A stretch of DNA of 64,000 bases, from NCBI RefSeq assembly GCF_032854445.1, contig NC_088306.1:13513386-13577385 (forward strand), written 5' to 3'. Below, in pieces: positions 22,678 through 35,668 of the stretch (the stretch's first letter is position 1; each line of letters begins with the position of its first letter). The stretch is from Liolophura sinensis. Taxonomy: Eukaryota; Mollusca; Polyplacophora; Chitonida; Chitonidae. Position numbers and translations under genes: made by a program. Under the pieces are notes generated by a model, which saw nothing but the letters and a program-made list of their open reading frames with translations, had not been told where the DNA came from and did not search any database.

Positions 22678-24066
22678 TAGTTGTACACTGTGACATTGTA
22701 TTACAGTGATGCTTGTGAGATTGACAGCGCAGGCTACAGGAGTATCTGTGTAGGGTTACTACTGGTAGTTGTACACTGTCACACTTTATTACAGTGATAC
22801 TTGCGAGATTGACAGCGGAGGTTACAGGACTATATGTGTAGGGTTACTACTAGGGGTTGTACACTGTCACACTTTATTACAGTGATACTTGTGAGATTGA
22901 CAGCGGAGGTTACAGGACTATATGTGTAGGGTTACTAACAGTAGTTGTACACTGTCACACTTTATTACAGTGATGGGTGTGAAATTGACAGCAGAGGTTA
23001 CAGGAGTATATACATGTATGTAGGGTTACTACTAGTAGTTGTACACTGTCACACCTTATTACAGTAATGCTTGTGAGATTGACAGCGAAGGTTACAGGAG
23101 TATATATGTAGGGTTACTACTAGTAGTTATACACTGTCACACCTTATTACAGTAATGCTTGTGAGATTGACAGCGAAGGTTACAGGAGTATATATGTAGG
23201 TTTACTACTAGTAGTTATACACTGCCACACCTTATTACAGTAATGCTTGTGAGACTGACAGCGGAGGCTACAGGAGTATCTGTGTAGGGTTACTAACAGC
23301 AATTGTACACTGTCACACTTTATTATAGTGATGCTTGTGAGATTGACAGCGGAGGTTACAGGAGTATCTGTGTAGGGTTACTAACAGCAATTGTACACTG
23401 TCACACTTTATTATAGTGATACTTGTGAGATTGACAGCGGAGGTTACAGGACTACATGTGTAGGGTTACTAACATTAGTTGTACACTGTCACACTTTATT
23501 ACAGTGATGGGTGTGAAATTGACAACAGAGGTTACAGGAGTATATACATGTATGTAGGGTTACTACTAGTAGTTGTACGCTGTCACACCTTATTACAGTA
23601 ACGCTTGTGAGATTGACAGTGAAGGTTACAGGAGTATATATGTAGGGTTACTACTAGTAGTTATACACTGTCACACCTTATTACAGTAATGCTTGTGAGA
23701 TTGACAGCGAAGGTTACAGGAGTATATATGTAGGGTTACTACTAGTAGTTATACACTGTCACACCTTATTACAGTAATGCTTGTGAGACTGACAGCAGAG
23801 GCTACAGGAGTATCTGTGTAGGGTTACTAACAGCAATTGTACACTGTCACACTTTATTACAGTAATGCTTGTGAGACTGACAGCGGAGGCTACAGGAGTA
23901 TCTGTGTAGGGTTACTAACAGCAATTGTACACTGTGACACTTTATTACAGTGATGCTTGTGAGATTGACAGCAGAGGTTACAGGACTATATGTGTAGGGT
24001 TACTACTAGTAGTTGTACACTGTGACACTTTATTATAGTGATGCTTGTGAGATTGACAGCGGAGGT
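22678..24066. repeat. Satellite-like array, 88-bp unit, about 16 copies
   Basis: 'gttgtacactg' or 'gttatacactg' anchors fall at 22680, 22768, 22856, 22944, 23038, 23126, 23214 and onward, mostly 88 bp apart. One variant unit is 94 bp because of an extra 'tacatg'. That 94-bp variant recurs at 23011 and 23545, 534 bp apart, equal to five 88-bp units plus one 94-bp unit, so a six-unit block has been duplicated. Confidence 0.95.
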
Positions 24067-24749
24067 CGACAGTTTCATAACCGGCATATTTATTGAATAC
24101 TCTCTCCTCTGTTGTAATGACATAAATGGCTAATTAAGTTGTGATGATGTTAAAATTTATGACTTGACATAGTCATATTCCCCAGTCTTTTGCAGCTCGA
24201 TGATAATTTGAGATTTAGTGGTTGAAAGTTATAATGATTTGGCTGACATTCTGGGTGCATTCTGCTGATGAGAGGTTGGTAGTTTTCACCTAGGCTGCCA
24301 AAAAACAGAAAAAACTCTTGTATGAAGTCAAAACTATAATATACTAGCCACAGGGTTTTGTTGTATAAACTGGATTTTGGTCATGACAGTATGCTAATCC
24401 AATCAGTTTAACCCTGATGCTTTATTTTTTACAGCAAAACACCAATCAAAGAAATAAACAAATTTCTTTCAGAAAATATATACACTCAAACAACACTTAC
24501 CTTGAACCTTGTTGTGTTCTGCTAAAGCATTTTATGTATTGATATAAATCACTAAAATCTGAATCTTAATTTGGTAAAGTATTCCTTGATATGTCGATAC
24601 TCATGAGAATTTCAAATGGCAGCTTTTAACAACATTAAGTTGTGCTGTTGGATTTCCTAAAAATGAAAATGAAGAAGAGCTAGACCTGTCTTTACCATCC
24701 ACTAAGTGATATTCCTAAGAGGGCTAATGATCTGTAATAAGTATTACTT

Positions 24750-24860
24750 TTATTTTTTTATTTGATCATTATTTAAATCTGTACACAAGAACTTTTCACT
24801 TATATGGTGGTGAACAGTTTTATGGGTGGATCAGGCCTGGATTGAACCTGCACCTTGTAA
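24750..24860 (-). mobile_element. Diverged SINE family A fragment
   Basis: 'tttatttgatcattatt', 'gtacacaagaacttttcacttatatgg' and 'gtggatcaggcctgg' follow the SINE A 3' half with many changes. Confidence 0.5.
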
Positions 24861-24973
24861 ATAAATTATAATTACCTACTAGTAAGGTAATGACTATCTA
24901 TATCATAATGCATCCACTTAAGATAAATACCTGTGCCACTGTCTTTAAATGGGACATGCAGTCCAGTTCTACT

Positions 24974-25344
24974 CAGACGCTGCTTCGGTGGCCAATAAAT
25001 GGTTAGAGTGCCTGTCTCGAAGTCGGGAGACCGGTCATGAAACCCGGGCCAAAAACTTTAAAAAGGCTCCTTGTTGCTAGCTCGCTTGGTGCTCAGCACT
25101 TAAGGGCTAGAGCAAGGAAACGGGACTGGTTAGCCTAGTGTCAGTATAATGTGACTGGATGAGGTGACATGTCTGGTATCTTTGGCATGATGCTTTAGCA
25201 GCAGAAGCACTTTGGCTGCATTGACTTGACCTGCCACAAGAAGACATAGTGTACTTGTATACACACCTAATGACTTGTCGTAATATGAAATACATGTATT
25301 GTCAAGTGTGCCATTAAACCCCAGGCATTCATTCATTGATTTGC
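24974..25344 (+). mobile_element. tRNA-derived SINE, family B, complete with target-site duplication
   Basis: About 371 bp. The head has a box-A-like 'tggttagagtgcctgtctcg' and a decayed box-B-like 'ggtcatgaaaccc'. The body has 'gactggttagcctagtgtca' and 'gacctgccacaagaagacat'. It ends in 'ccattaaaccccaggcattc' plus 'attc' repeats. A perfect 12-bp duplication, 'tccagttctact', lies at 24962-24973 and 25345-25356. Confidence 0.9.
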
Positions 25345-25639
25345 TCCAGTTCTACTTTGGAGAAAATGAACTGATTATCATTAAAATCAAGATACCACGT
25401 AGTGTTACATACTCACATTTAAATGTATGGAAAATAATTTATTATAAGGAAGTGCATATATGTAGTTATGTTGCCTGTAGATAATGAATATACTGGTTGA
25501 TGCGTGCATATATCATTGCACAACTGAGCACCAACTTAAAAACTTGCAGCCCTGTGTCATATAGCTATCCACTACTTCTGATCAGAATATTTGTGGTTGT
25601 TAAATTGATTGAGTCCATACATGTACATGTGTTTGCTTG

Positions 25640-25800
25640 GATTAGTCCCACTGGGGACAGCATTGTCCTCTTTTGAATATACGTGTACATGTACATGTAT
25701 GATGTGCAATGTTGTCTTCATTTTGACTCAATGTGGCTGAAATGCATATACTGCCAGTTGGGCATTAAGCCACATTCATTCATTCATTCTTTTCCTTACA
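25640..25800 (+). mobile_element. SINE family B-like 3' fragment
   Basis: Ends in 'gggcattaagccacattcattcattcattc', the same tail type as the full SINE B at 24974. The upstream part is strongly diverged. Confidence 0.45.
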
Positions 25801-26122
25801 GTTCACAAAAACTTTGATTTTATATTTAGCTTGTTTAACCAAATGCAAGGTTGATGATGGAAAGATTCGTGGCTCTCTTAAATATTAGCATATTAAACCG
25901 CAAGCACTCACTCAACTCTGTTAGTGGTGAATCCGTTTGTATTTCAGGTGTACATGGTTATTTAGTTTAAGAGGAGGGTATAAAACAGTGTATAGTGTTG
26001 AATTTTAAGACATGAAATTCAGTGGTTATCTCTCTTACAGGGACTAATTCCTCAACCTTGTTGCTTTTGAAAGAACAACTTTTAGTGAGATTTATGCACC
26101 TTTTGAACTTGCTTTCAAAGAT

Positions 26123-26313
26123 TTATTTATTTATTTATTTTTCTGATTGGTGTTTTATGCCGTACTCAAGAATATTTCACTTATACAACGGCGGCCAGCA
26201 TTATGGTGGGTGGAAACCGGGCACAGCCTGGGGGAAACCCACGACCATCCGCAGGTTGCTCCTGGGTCATTACGCTGCGCTAGCGCGCTAACTGACTAAG
26301 CCACGGATGCCTC
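26123..26313 (-). mobile_element. SINE family A with internal deletion and target-site duplication
   Basis: The 3' half joins directly to the tRNA-like head ('ccgcaggttgct' to 'cctgggtcattacgctg'), so the segment with the box-B-like site is missing. A 12-bp duplication, 'gctttcaaagat', lies at 26111-26122 and 26314-26325. Confidence 0.9.
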
Positions 26314-27329
26314 GCTTTCAAAGATAAAACTACGTTGAGTGAGTTGACAAATTTCGGAGCTTCAGAAAAAGCAGAATTTTATCAGTCTACACAGAATAAT
26401 CTTCTCAGAATATGCTTGAACAAACACCTTGCAAACATGCGGAAAGTTTGAAGAGTTACAGTTCATTTATGTTGTGATTTGTGGCTGCAGTTGAAATTTG
26501 TTTTGTTTTTCCCCTGATTGACACCTGTAATTAGCAGTACTTTTTTCCTCTGTCATTGTTGTCAGACTCGTGTACTCGCAGGTCCTGAGCATCACATACA
26601 TGTATGCACAGTATGTCAGTGTGTAATAGGTAGGTTTGGAGCCAGCTGGAAATAAACGTGGGTTAAACCAGATTCTGTCTGCTGAACTTGTAGACAAACA
26701 AGTTCTGCAACTTTCTACATAGGCCTCTGCATTCTATAAACCAGATACATATAGATATCTCAGGCTTTACTGTATCATTTACATCTACATGTATATATGT
26801 ATCAGGCGCACTGTACATGTAAAAGTTTCCCTCAATCTATAAGTTTTACATTTTGAGATTTTAACATTGTGGTTTTACCTACAAAGGCTAGCTAAGCCTG
26901 TGACATCCTAACATCTGGAGTTTCTACGTGTGTGTATGGTAAGGTGGCTAAAATAACACCAGGGGGATTTTCTCACCCAGGAATTTGTGCAACTGGTTCC
27001 ATGTGTGGAAACAGTTTCCTGGAATTTTGAAGACTTTGTCCTGTTGGTCTGCTTGTCATTGGAACCATGCCTGTCCATGTGTCAGAACTGTTGTGAGTAT
27101 AGGATGTTCACATGTGCATGTATGTAATTAATATTGAGGTGTTACATTGTTACACGTTACATGTACGTATCTACAGTTCATTGTGTACTTACATTCTATG
27201 ATTAACCCACTTATAATGAAAAGAAAACACATTTCATTTTAAGTTGCTGTTTAATGGCCATCAGTAGAAGATTGATGTCAGTTTGAAACTTTATAAATAT
27301 ATACAGGTACTTGCATACATCTCATGAGA

Positions 27330-27800
27330 AATGTATTTATTTATTTGATTTGTGTTTTGCACTGTATTCAAGAATAATTAGCTTCTACAATGGTGGCCAG
27401 CATTCTAGTGGGCGGAAAACGGGCCTACGCCCATCTGCAGGTTGCATGCAGACCTTCCCATGGAGAAGAAGCAAGGATGACCTGAAATGATTGTTGATTG
27501 AATGATTGCTTGGGGTTTACATCGTACTTAACAATGCTCCAAAAATCATGTGACGACTAGAAGCTATTAGGCGTGTGCACATATACTGTGTCCAAACATG
27601 ACAACCCACCCACTCACATTATGCTGACACCACGCTAACCAGTCATGTTTTCTTGCCTGTGACACCCTAACCTCTCAGTGCTGAATGTCAAGCGAAGCAA
27701 CACCAAGTACCGTTTCAAAGTCTTTGATATGACCTCAGATCTTTCGACTGCAAGGTGGACGCTGTAACCATTAGACCACCGAAGCAGAAGCACAACATGG
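27330..27800 (-). mobile_element. Two adjacent decayed SINEs (family A, then family C)
   Basis: 27333-27480 is a diverged SINE A 3' half ('atttatttgatttgtgtttt' to 'gcagaccttcccatgg'). 27485-27795 starts like SINE C ('gattgcttggggtttacatcg') and ends in a minus-strand tRNA-like head ('aaggtggacgctgtaaccat'). Confidence 0.6.
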
Positions 27801-29634
27801 ACTTGAATGAATAAATGTGAAGTACATGTAATACAATGCATTCTCAGTTACACACAGGTGCTTGGGTAATAAACTTCAGGCTTCTTCACATTCATATTTG
27901 TTGATTTTTCAAGTGACACATTTTGCTTGATTCTGATTGATTTCTCCACTCTATGAGGGCCATGTAAGATGTTCTAGTAACATTTGATTAATTTCTTGTC
28001 AGAAAAACTTCAGTGTTTTAAGGCCTTTGTGTGCCTCTGAAAGTGCATTTTTACAGCCCAAACTTAGGTGAAATGCTGAATTTATTTACAGGATAATTGG
28101 CTTATTGCATCATACTAACTTTGCATGAAATGGTTGTATATAGGGTTAGAATATCTATTCAGTCAGACATTATTGCAGCACTCTACCTGAACTTTGATAT
28201 GATGTAAAACTTTGGCAAAACAATTTATTCATTTCAAATGTACATACTGTAGTGTACAATAATGTATACACTTGCAGACTTATTTTTACGCGTTTACAAA
28301 CTTGTCTTTAATGATTCCACAAAAGATGGATTTTCACATTTTGCATGAAAACACTGTGAAGACTTGAAAGTTTTATATATCTGTATTGTTTTTCGGCGGA
28401 AACATTATATTTGTCTGCATAGTAAAGCAGTGAAGCCTAATCAGATATACCAGTACATGTACATAAAGTATTAGGCTGAGAGTCGTTACTGTCAGTTTTC
28501 TTTTTAACACATTTTTAACAGTGTAACTCATACAAGTAGAGCCACACAAGGCTGTCACGACTGATGCCAATTTAACAGATGTCTGTATGCCTTTCTATAA
28601 TTCCATTTGTTACACATCTAGATAATACTTTACTTATAGTAAAACATTTTTGAGTGTGGCATAATCGAATAATGAAGTAAATAAACCTGCTTGTAAGGGA
28701 GTTTGATTGAAGTTCCGTGAGGAATTGTATGAAGACAAAGTGAGTAGCTTGGAGTGTAAAGGGGAGACAACTTTAGCCCATAAAGCAATCTGAACTAACA
28801 AGATTTCTCTCCCTTGTTTAGATTTCTCAAACAGCATTGATTCTGTCCTTATAGTTGCATACACATGCAGTCACAGATTTACCCCATGCTGTGTTATTAT
28901 TAGTTGTCACAGTTTGTGAGTGTCTGTAGTTGTATTATTCAATCATGAAGGGTTTTCTCTTATAATTAATGTAATTATTATCTACATGCTTTTGTTAGAT
29001 AGATATTTGTATATCTTCTCAATCACTGTAATCGTCTTTGGTTCATGTCGTGAATTTAGTGTACCGGGATACCAAAGCCTACAAGAAATGAACGCACATG
29101 TCTGTATAAAGTTGGCTTTAGTTTTGCGTGAAGAAGTTTGCCAGGTTTACACTGGTGAGCTGTGGTGATTTCGCACAACGTTCCTCCACTGAAGCAAATA
29201 GATGTAAGATAAACAGTGAACTAGGACGCACGTATATACACTTGGCTGATTTATACCAACGGTATTGAGAAATTACTTGTAGAATACTGTCAATGACCTA
29301 AGAAATATACATGTAGCTTATGATGTGGAAACTTAGAAATATCTGACATTTAAAGATAAGAGGACTGCAGGATGTGTGTTGGAAATTTACAGTCCATTTC
29401 CTGAATCTCTTAAGTACACCCCCTCTTCACTGAAGTTGTGGTTGTCACATGTACATGCCTTAATGTGTAGGATGCTGATTTAGGAGGGGCAATTTAGGAG
29501 TGTGTTAATTCTGTGTACATGATGAACTTACATGCATTCAGGTTGCGAAGGTTCATGTACTGTACAATTTACTATTGGCCTTGAAAGAGTTGACTGCTGA
29601 TGTAGTAGTCTTAAATAGATAGCTGATGTGATCT

Positions 29635-30050
29635 GTGGCCAGAGGGTGCATCTTCAAAGTGTGTATGACTCTTCTGTGGCTGCATCTGCTAACTGTGTAG
29701 GACTTTTCTGTGGCGACATCTGCAAACTGTGTAGGACTTTCCTGTAGCTACGTATGCAAACTGTGTAGGACTTCTCTGTGGCTACATCTACAAACTGCGT
29801 AGGATTCTTTTGTGGCTACATTTGCAAACTGTGTAGGGCTTTTCTGTGGCTACATATGCAAACTGTGTAGGACTTTTCTGTGGCTACATCTGCAAGTTGT
29901 GTAGGACTTTTCTGTGGCTACATTTACAGACTTGTAGGACTTTTCTGTGGCTACATCTACAAACTGTTTTGGGCATTTCTGTGGCTACATCTACAGACTG
30001 TGTAGGGATTTTCTGTAGCCGCATCTGCTAACTGTGTAGGACTTTTCTGG
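29635..30050. repeat. Minisatellite, 34-bp unit, about 12 copies
   Basis: The unit is of the form 'gtaggacttttctgtggcta' plus 'catctgcaaactgt'. Anchors at 29701, 29735 and 29769 are 34 bp apart. A 61-codon opening within it is a repeat artefact. Confidence 0.92.
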
Positions 30051-31321
30051 GTGTATAGGTGTATAATTTACAAACCATATAGGCTGGATAAACAAATTGT
30101 GAATGACTTTTCCATTCGTACCCTGGTTTGAGATGCATTGATTGACAGTCAGACATTGTTACCAACTACATGTAGATAGATGTACTTGCTGACTTGTCTT
30201 CACAGCATTTCTCCTGCATTGAAAGGCACTCTCTATACTGCAAAGCCAAACGGATGTACCTGTGCTTAATAACCAGGGTATACCAGATACCCTGTAGGAT
30301 GCTCATTGTGCATTGAAGTACTTTAATAATTGTTTAGTTTGTACTTGTATCATTTTGTCTGCAAATTTTGAGAACTTCCATCTTACTCTGACATACAGAT
30401 GTACTGCAGTATTGTTTGTGTATACAGCTAGGACCTGAAGCCACACTTTTTGTTGGTCACTGGCTGATTGTGACATTTGTGTCCAAGTGTCGCATTTTGT
30501 ATGAGTTGTCAGAAGTTGTCATCTTGTTCTGAAATACAGATGTACTACAGAATTGCACATGTATACAGCTAGGACCTGAAGCCACATTTCTTTTTGGTCA
30601 ACAGCTGATGGTGACATTTGTGTCAAAGTGTCAGTGTGGTACATGTATGTCTAGGGGCGTGTAAACATTGGGATGCTGCTGTGACTGACTAGACCACAGG
30701 TTTGCTGCTGTGACTGACTAGACCACAGGTTTGCGTGAATATCAGACCTATTCTGTGCTTACATGCAATCACATTTTTGCCATCTGGTATGAAGGAAGAG
30801 GACAGTTCCTATAGTTGAGTTCCGTGGTGTAGAGCTAACTTTAGTTGATGTATTGAGGAGTGGCATTAGAATACTCAACACGCCTTTTCTCAGTGTTTTG
30901 ATTTAAATCTTTGTGAGAAATTGTTTGTGTTTATGATTTGTCCATCATGATGGAGCAAGGCTTAAAGGCCTCTTATGGGTAAGTTGAATTTTTTTTTTTC
31001 CAATGTATGTAGTACATACATTTTTACATTTTAGAGTTGCTCGGAAGTATAAAAATAGGCAGTGGGTCGTTAACTGCATAGCAGCAATGATGAGCGAAAT
31101 CGTAGTTTTTTGAATACGGGCATTTGGTTACAAGGTGTGGGCAGTTCTTGTAGCAGCCGTTTACATTAGATTTCCCATGATCCACTTTACAATTTCTAAC
31201 CAAGAGGTTGGCATATTTTTCCACCAGGTGGCTTGAGCTTCTACAGATGACGTAACATGTACTGTGCAGTGGAAACTAGATATAGGGAAGTTGCATATTT
31301 CTGAGTAATGGACATCTGACA

Positions 31322-31323
<2 letters not shown>

Positions 31324-31381
<58 letters not shown>
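31324..31381. repeat. (AT)n microsatellite
   Basis: About 58 bp of alternating A and T with one 'ac' interruption near 31337. Confidence 0.95.
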
Positions 31382-31383
<2 letters not shown>

Positions 31384-31809
31384 AGAATCTGTAGCCTGGC
31401 TTTAATATACTAATACTGTAGCGAGAACAAAATGAATATTCATGAGAGGGTAGTTATTTATTACTAATAATGTGACAGTTAGGTGAGGTGATGTTTATGA
31501 CAAGTGTGTATCTGACCTGTACAATATGTAGAAATGATGAATGTCACTGACATAGTCTGTAGAGGTGTCATTGTGACAGGCACCTGTCTGCCACAGCAGT
31601 GTGAAATGTGACACCCTGTAGACTAAACACACATGTATATTTACAGTGTAACAGGAGTTACTATATTGATTGTTTTTGTTATTAAAATATTTCTGATGAT
31701 GTTGTAGGGTAATAAACCTAAAATTTTATCCCGAAATGTCCATTTTTAGAGACAAACAAATGTACATATCTACGACTTTTGCCAATGAAACTTACATTTT
31801 TTCCTCAGC

Positions 31810-32050
31810 ACTTCATAGAAAGATAAAGCGAGAAACAGGACTGGTTGGCCAGGTGTCAGGATAATGTGACTGGGGCGTCATGTGTGTATTGTCTTCAGCA
31901 CGGTACATCCGTGGTGACAGTAACTAGCTAGCTAGCTCTGCCACAAGAAGGCACAGTATATGTACATGCACCTAATGACTCCTCCTCGTCGCATGACTGA
32001 AAAATTGTTAAGTACAATGTAAAGTCCCAAGTATGCACACACATACATTC
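31810..32050 (+). mobile_element. SINE family B, 5'-truncated
   Basis: Shares with the full copy at 24974 the segments 'acaggactggttggccaggt', 'ataatgtgactgggg' and 'tgccacaagaaggcacagta', and a diverged 'gtacaatgtaaagtcccaag' tail. Confidence 0.75.
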
Positions 32051-35000
32051 ATATATGTACACAAAATTTTCCTGCAGGATACCAGCCGACAACCCAAACA
32101 AACATCAAAATACCTTTATTTTATAAGATGAAAAACTCTCAGAATCCGGCAAAATGTGCGAAATTTTAGGTGATTTACTATACACATGTTTATTGTATCT
32201 ACAGAGTGTGAGGATGCTCATGAAGCCTGCTAGTGTGCAGCATGTGAGACTGGATGCCGGATGTGTTCAGGGTGTAACCTCTTGTGTGATATGATATGTA
32301 CAACAGGTGTCTACCTGTAGCACCCCAGTCGGTAGTGATAACCTCTCACCTTTTCTGCCATGTCAAACAAATCTTGTGGAGCAAAAAAGTAGCTATAGCA
32401 TATATTCAGTGCTACTTGTACATGCATGTGGACAAGTAAATTTTATACTTGAAAACATCTGTTGGTAGTTTGAATAACAATTCTTAAATCACTTTCATGT
32501 ACATGTAATATAATGACATGCATTTTGTGGCAAAATACACAAAAAGCAATAGAAAGAAATACATGTTTGTTTCTACTGACAGCGTATGTAAACTTACAAT
32601 GATTTCAAATAGAATAAAGTGTAAGTTTATGCATGATCAGTTTCTGGATGCAAAACAATAAAACATCTATGATGAAGCCAAAATGTAAAGTTTTATTATA
32701 TTCCATGTGATCTTTTGCCCTTTTGAATTTTTGAGCCTTTTGATGTTGGTGTTACATGGTGTTGAAAGAAAGTAGCGCCAAAATATGTCGCTGAGGTATC
32801 ATGCTGGGTCACTTCTACATGTAAATGCACATGTAGGCTGTTTCACCTTAAATTTATATACATGTATGTAGTTATAAGAAAACCTTTGAGATACTTTTTA
32901 CTGGTATACATGTACATGTAGCTGTATTTAAAAATCTTATATTTCAAGCCAGGTGTAGTGTATAAAAGCAGCAAGTGTGCAGCCATGAGTTTTTGTCCGT
33001 TATATATTCTAGCACTGACTCGATACTGTTAAACACCCTGCTCTTGATATTACAGATAATTAATAATATATACACATTTTCACTGCAGGTGCATGCATAC
33101 TGTCTGGAAATGTTAACAATTTCCTTATTAAAACCACATGTTTTACAGTATGTAGTATGAGAGGTTCAAGGTACTGGCTTATCACTGCATGGTCGAAGTG
33201 GTTTAATAGGCAAAGTAAGAAAGGCTCTGGAAGATGCCTTTTACTCCAGGTAATTTTGTAATGACAAATTGAATTTGTCCACATTTTCCAGGTGTAGTAG
33301 GTTTTATACAGTTTGCATTCCATTCAGGTATTGTGACAGGTAGCATGGGGAGATAATCTCTTACACTGACAGATAACAATGGAGGGGCTGTATTACACAT
33401 GGAAGGGCTGCTTGAATGAATGGTCCACCCTTAGAGGCATTGCCATATACCATGAATACTCCACATGAATGCGTTCACCTGTCGTGCCTGTTTAGTATAA
33501 ACTGAGAGTCGGTGAAGGGTGACAGTGTATAATGTATAATACCCAGTATCATATGAGTGGCTGTTAATCATGGATTTATTGCACATTATGTGGATGTGTA
33601 CCTACATGTACATGTATATATACATGGCTGCTAGTACTGAAGACAATTAAGCTGTTGACAGCATCATCAGTGTGATAGAAGAGATTAATTTCTTGCTATG
33701 GGGAGTCTTAAGTACATTTGTTCCAGTGATAATAACATTGACCTGCAGTGTTTCATGTAACACTTCAAGAAGGATTACCTATACCTTGATGTATGGCGTA
33801 AAAACAAAACGGTACATACATGACACAATGTGTGCAAATGCATGCACATATGTATCCTGTCACAGCGGGTGTCAGATATTACAGTCCATGGACCAAGGCC
33901 CAAAATTTCAGATGTTGGCACCACCCAGTAGGGCCTAATTGACTTGGCTATTTTGAAGTTGATACATGTACATGTTTTTAGTTCATATTTTGATATGATC
34001 AGGATGATAACTCTCACAGACAAGTAGCTTTGTATAGGAAATGCCCGTTTTAATAAATGTACAAAGTGTTTACCGTTAGAAATATGTCCTTAACTAATTT
34101 AAAGTACCGGTATTCTTCTCAAACATAATGGCAGATGTGTTGATTGAAATGACATTTTAGCACTCTCTGGGTTGGGAGAGGGGTAAGCTACAAGGGTGAG
34201 AAGGACTGCATCAGATATTACATGTACACATATTCTAATTACAGATGTAGCATCCTGTTTCAGTGTGCATCACCACATTCATACCAGCACTAGATGAATT
34301 GTAGTGCAGGACTTTGTACAGTACTTACTTGTACATGTAGGCGGTCTAGATTTGATATTACAAAGGGATCATTACACAATTATCATATATACTTTATAGG
34401 TACACTTGTAAAATATCCATAGACAACACTTCTGCCAGTAGGGTATGTACATGTACACTTGGCCTGCATACTTGCCAGAGGTTTATACATACTTAGAAAT
34501 CTGCTGACCCAGGCCATGTCAGTACAAGGTGTGGTGTTTACATACTGGGACATTTAAGAATGTTTTAATCCTTATTGTATTTTGGCTAGAGGAGAGTTAC
34601 CCTCTACCCCTATATTGTGTGTGCCTTTATCCTTGCTTGCAGGCTTGTTCAACACAAACCTTTAACACAGGCAAGCTACACCTCAGTGGAAGCTGCCATT
34701 CTCTCTGTTCTTTACCTGTCTGATGAACAGATGTTACAGAAGGCAAACTACCTTTAGTCACAACGAGGATTTCAAACTCTGTCGTGTGTTGACTACCGTG
34801 GCTGTGCAGAACATGCGTCCCGGAATGCTGACATTTGAAATGAGAGGAGTATAAACAGAGAAAGAGGGACAGGTTAACGGGATGGAGTTTTGTTTCGTTG
34901 CGTTCAGGTAGATAGTGAATCTAGGTCAGGTAGAGCTCTGTAGTTTTGAAATGTTACTGATAGTGAGGAATTCAACCCACTGCATACATGTACCTTTAAT

Positions 35001-35489
35001 AGGTTGTTGATACTTGTGCATTTTTGGGGAATGAATTGTGTCCAGTTTGTGAAGTATGACATTTTTATGAAGCCAAGTCAAAAGTAGTGTTTACTATAGA
35101 GCTGAAGTCAAGTGGTTGGATTTACCTTGAATTCACCGTGTAAACTTTGTTAATTTTCACCTGGCTGAACAGGTGTGTCTGTTATATGAGCCCTACACTT
35201 GATACAGCATGCTGTTACGACTAGGGTCATGCCAATGTATAGGCACACAGCATCTCTAGATAGAGCACTCCAAACACAGCCTGTGTCAAAGTCATTGACA
35301 GGTTTTGTTTATTTACCCACTCCTACCTCATCTGCAGTAATTAGATCACCACATTGCGCAACGGCGGCGACCAATCATATGGAACATTGGACAGGTGGTG
35401 TGTTGACCTAGGCTATTCTCACCTGAGCTCTTTGTGATCAGTTTAGTGTATAGCCCTGCTTAGATACCATTCTGCCAAAGACAGACATT

Positions 35490-35668
35490 ATGTCGCGTTA
35501 TGGCCAACGTTCCCTGTTAAAACCACCAGCAGCGATGAACTTGCGAGGCAAACTCAGCCTCCAAGACTTGAACGAGAGGACGGAAAGTCCGCTGTTTCAA
35601 AGGCGTATGTTACATCGGCAGCAAGAAGAGTTGAAACTTTTGGACGATCATGTGTTATCAGATATCAG
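35490..35668 (+). CDS. LIMS1: Alternative 5' coding exon of PINCH (N-terminal extension)
   Basis: An ATG at 35490 (A at -3, in-frame stop upstream at 35451) opens 59 codons plus two bases, ending at the donor 'atcag' then 'gtgaga'. The two leftover bases are completed by the C at 38598, giving Ser-Thr-Thr then the Met that starts the core protein. The exon therefore joins the LIM1 exon in frame and adds 62 residues (385 in all). The segment is basic at the start ('MSRYGQRSLLKPP'), then charged and helical ('QRRMLHRQQEELKLL'), with no Cys. Vertebrate LIMS1 also has isoforms with different N-terminal extensions, so the arrangement is plausible. Transcript evidence is not available here. Confidence 0.68.

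Larger units (their letters stand above)
22430..35480 (+). other. Large intron or 5' region of PINCH, no independent gene recognised
   Basis: A 13-kb AT-rich interval without a supported gene. It holds an 88-bp satellite, a full SINE B, SINE A and B fragments, a 34-bp array, an (AT)n tract and many short 'tacatgta' palindromes. ORFs here are short and lack family motifs. Confidence 0.5.

Noticed and set aside
22678-24066. CRISPR array
   Set aside because: Whole 88-bp units repeat head to tail with no unique spacers, and the context is an animal genome. The same reasoning applies to the 34-, 35-, 39- and 40-bp arrays.
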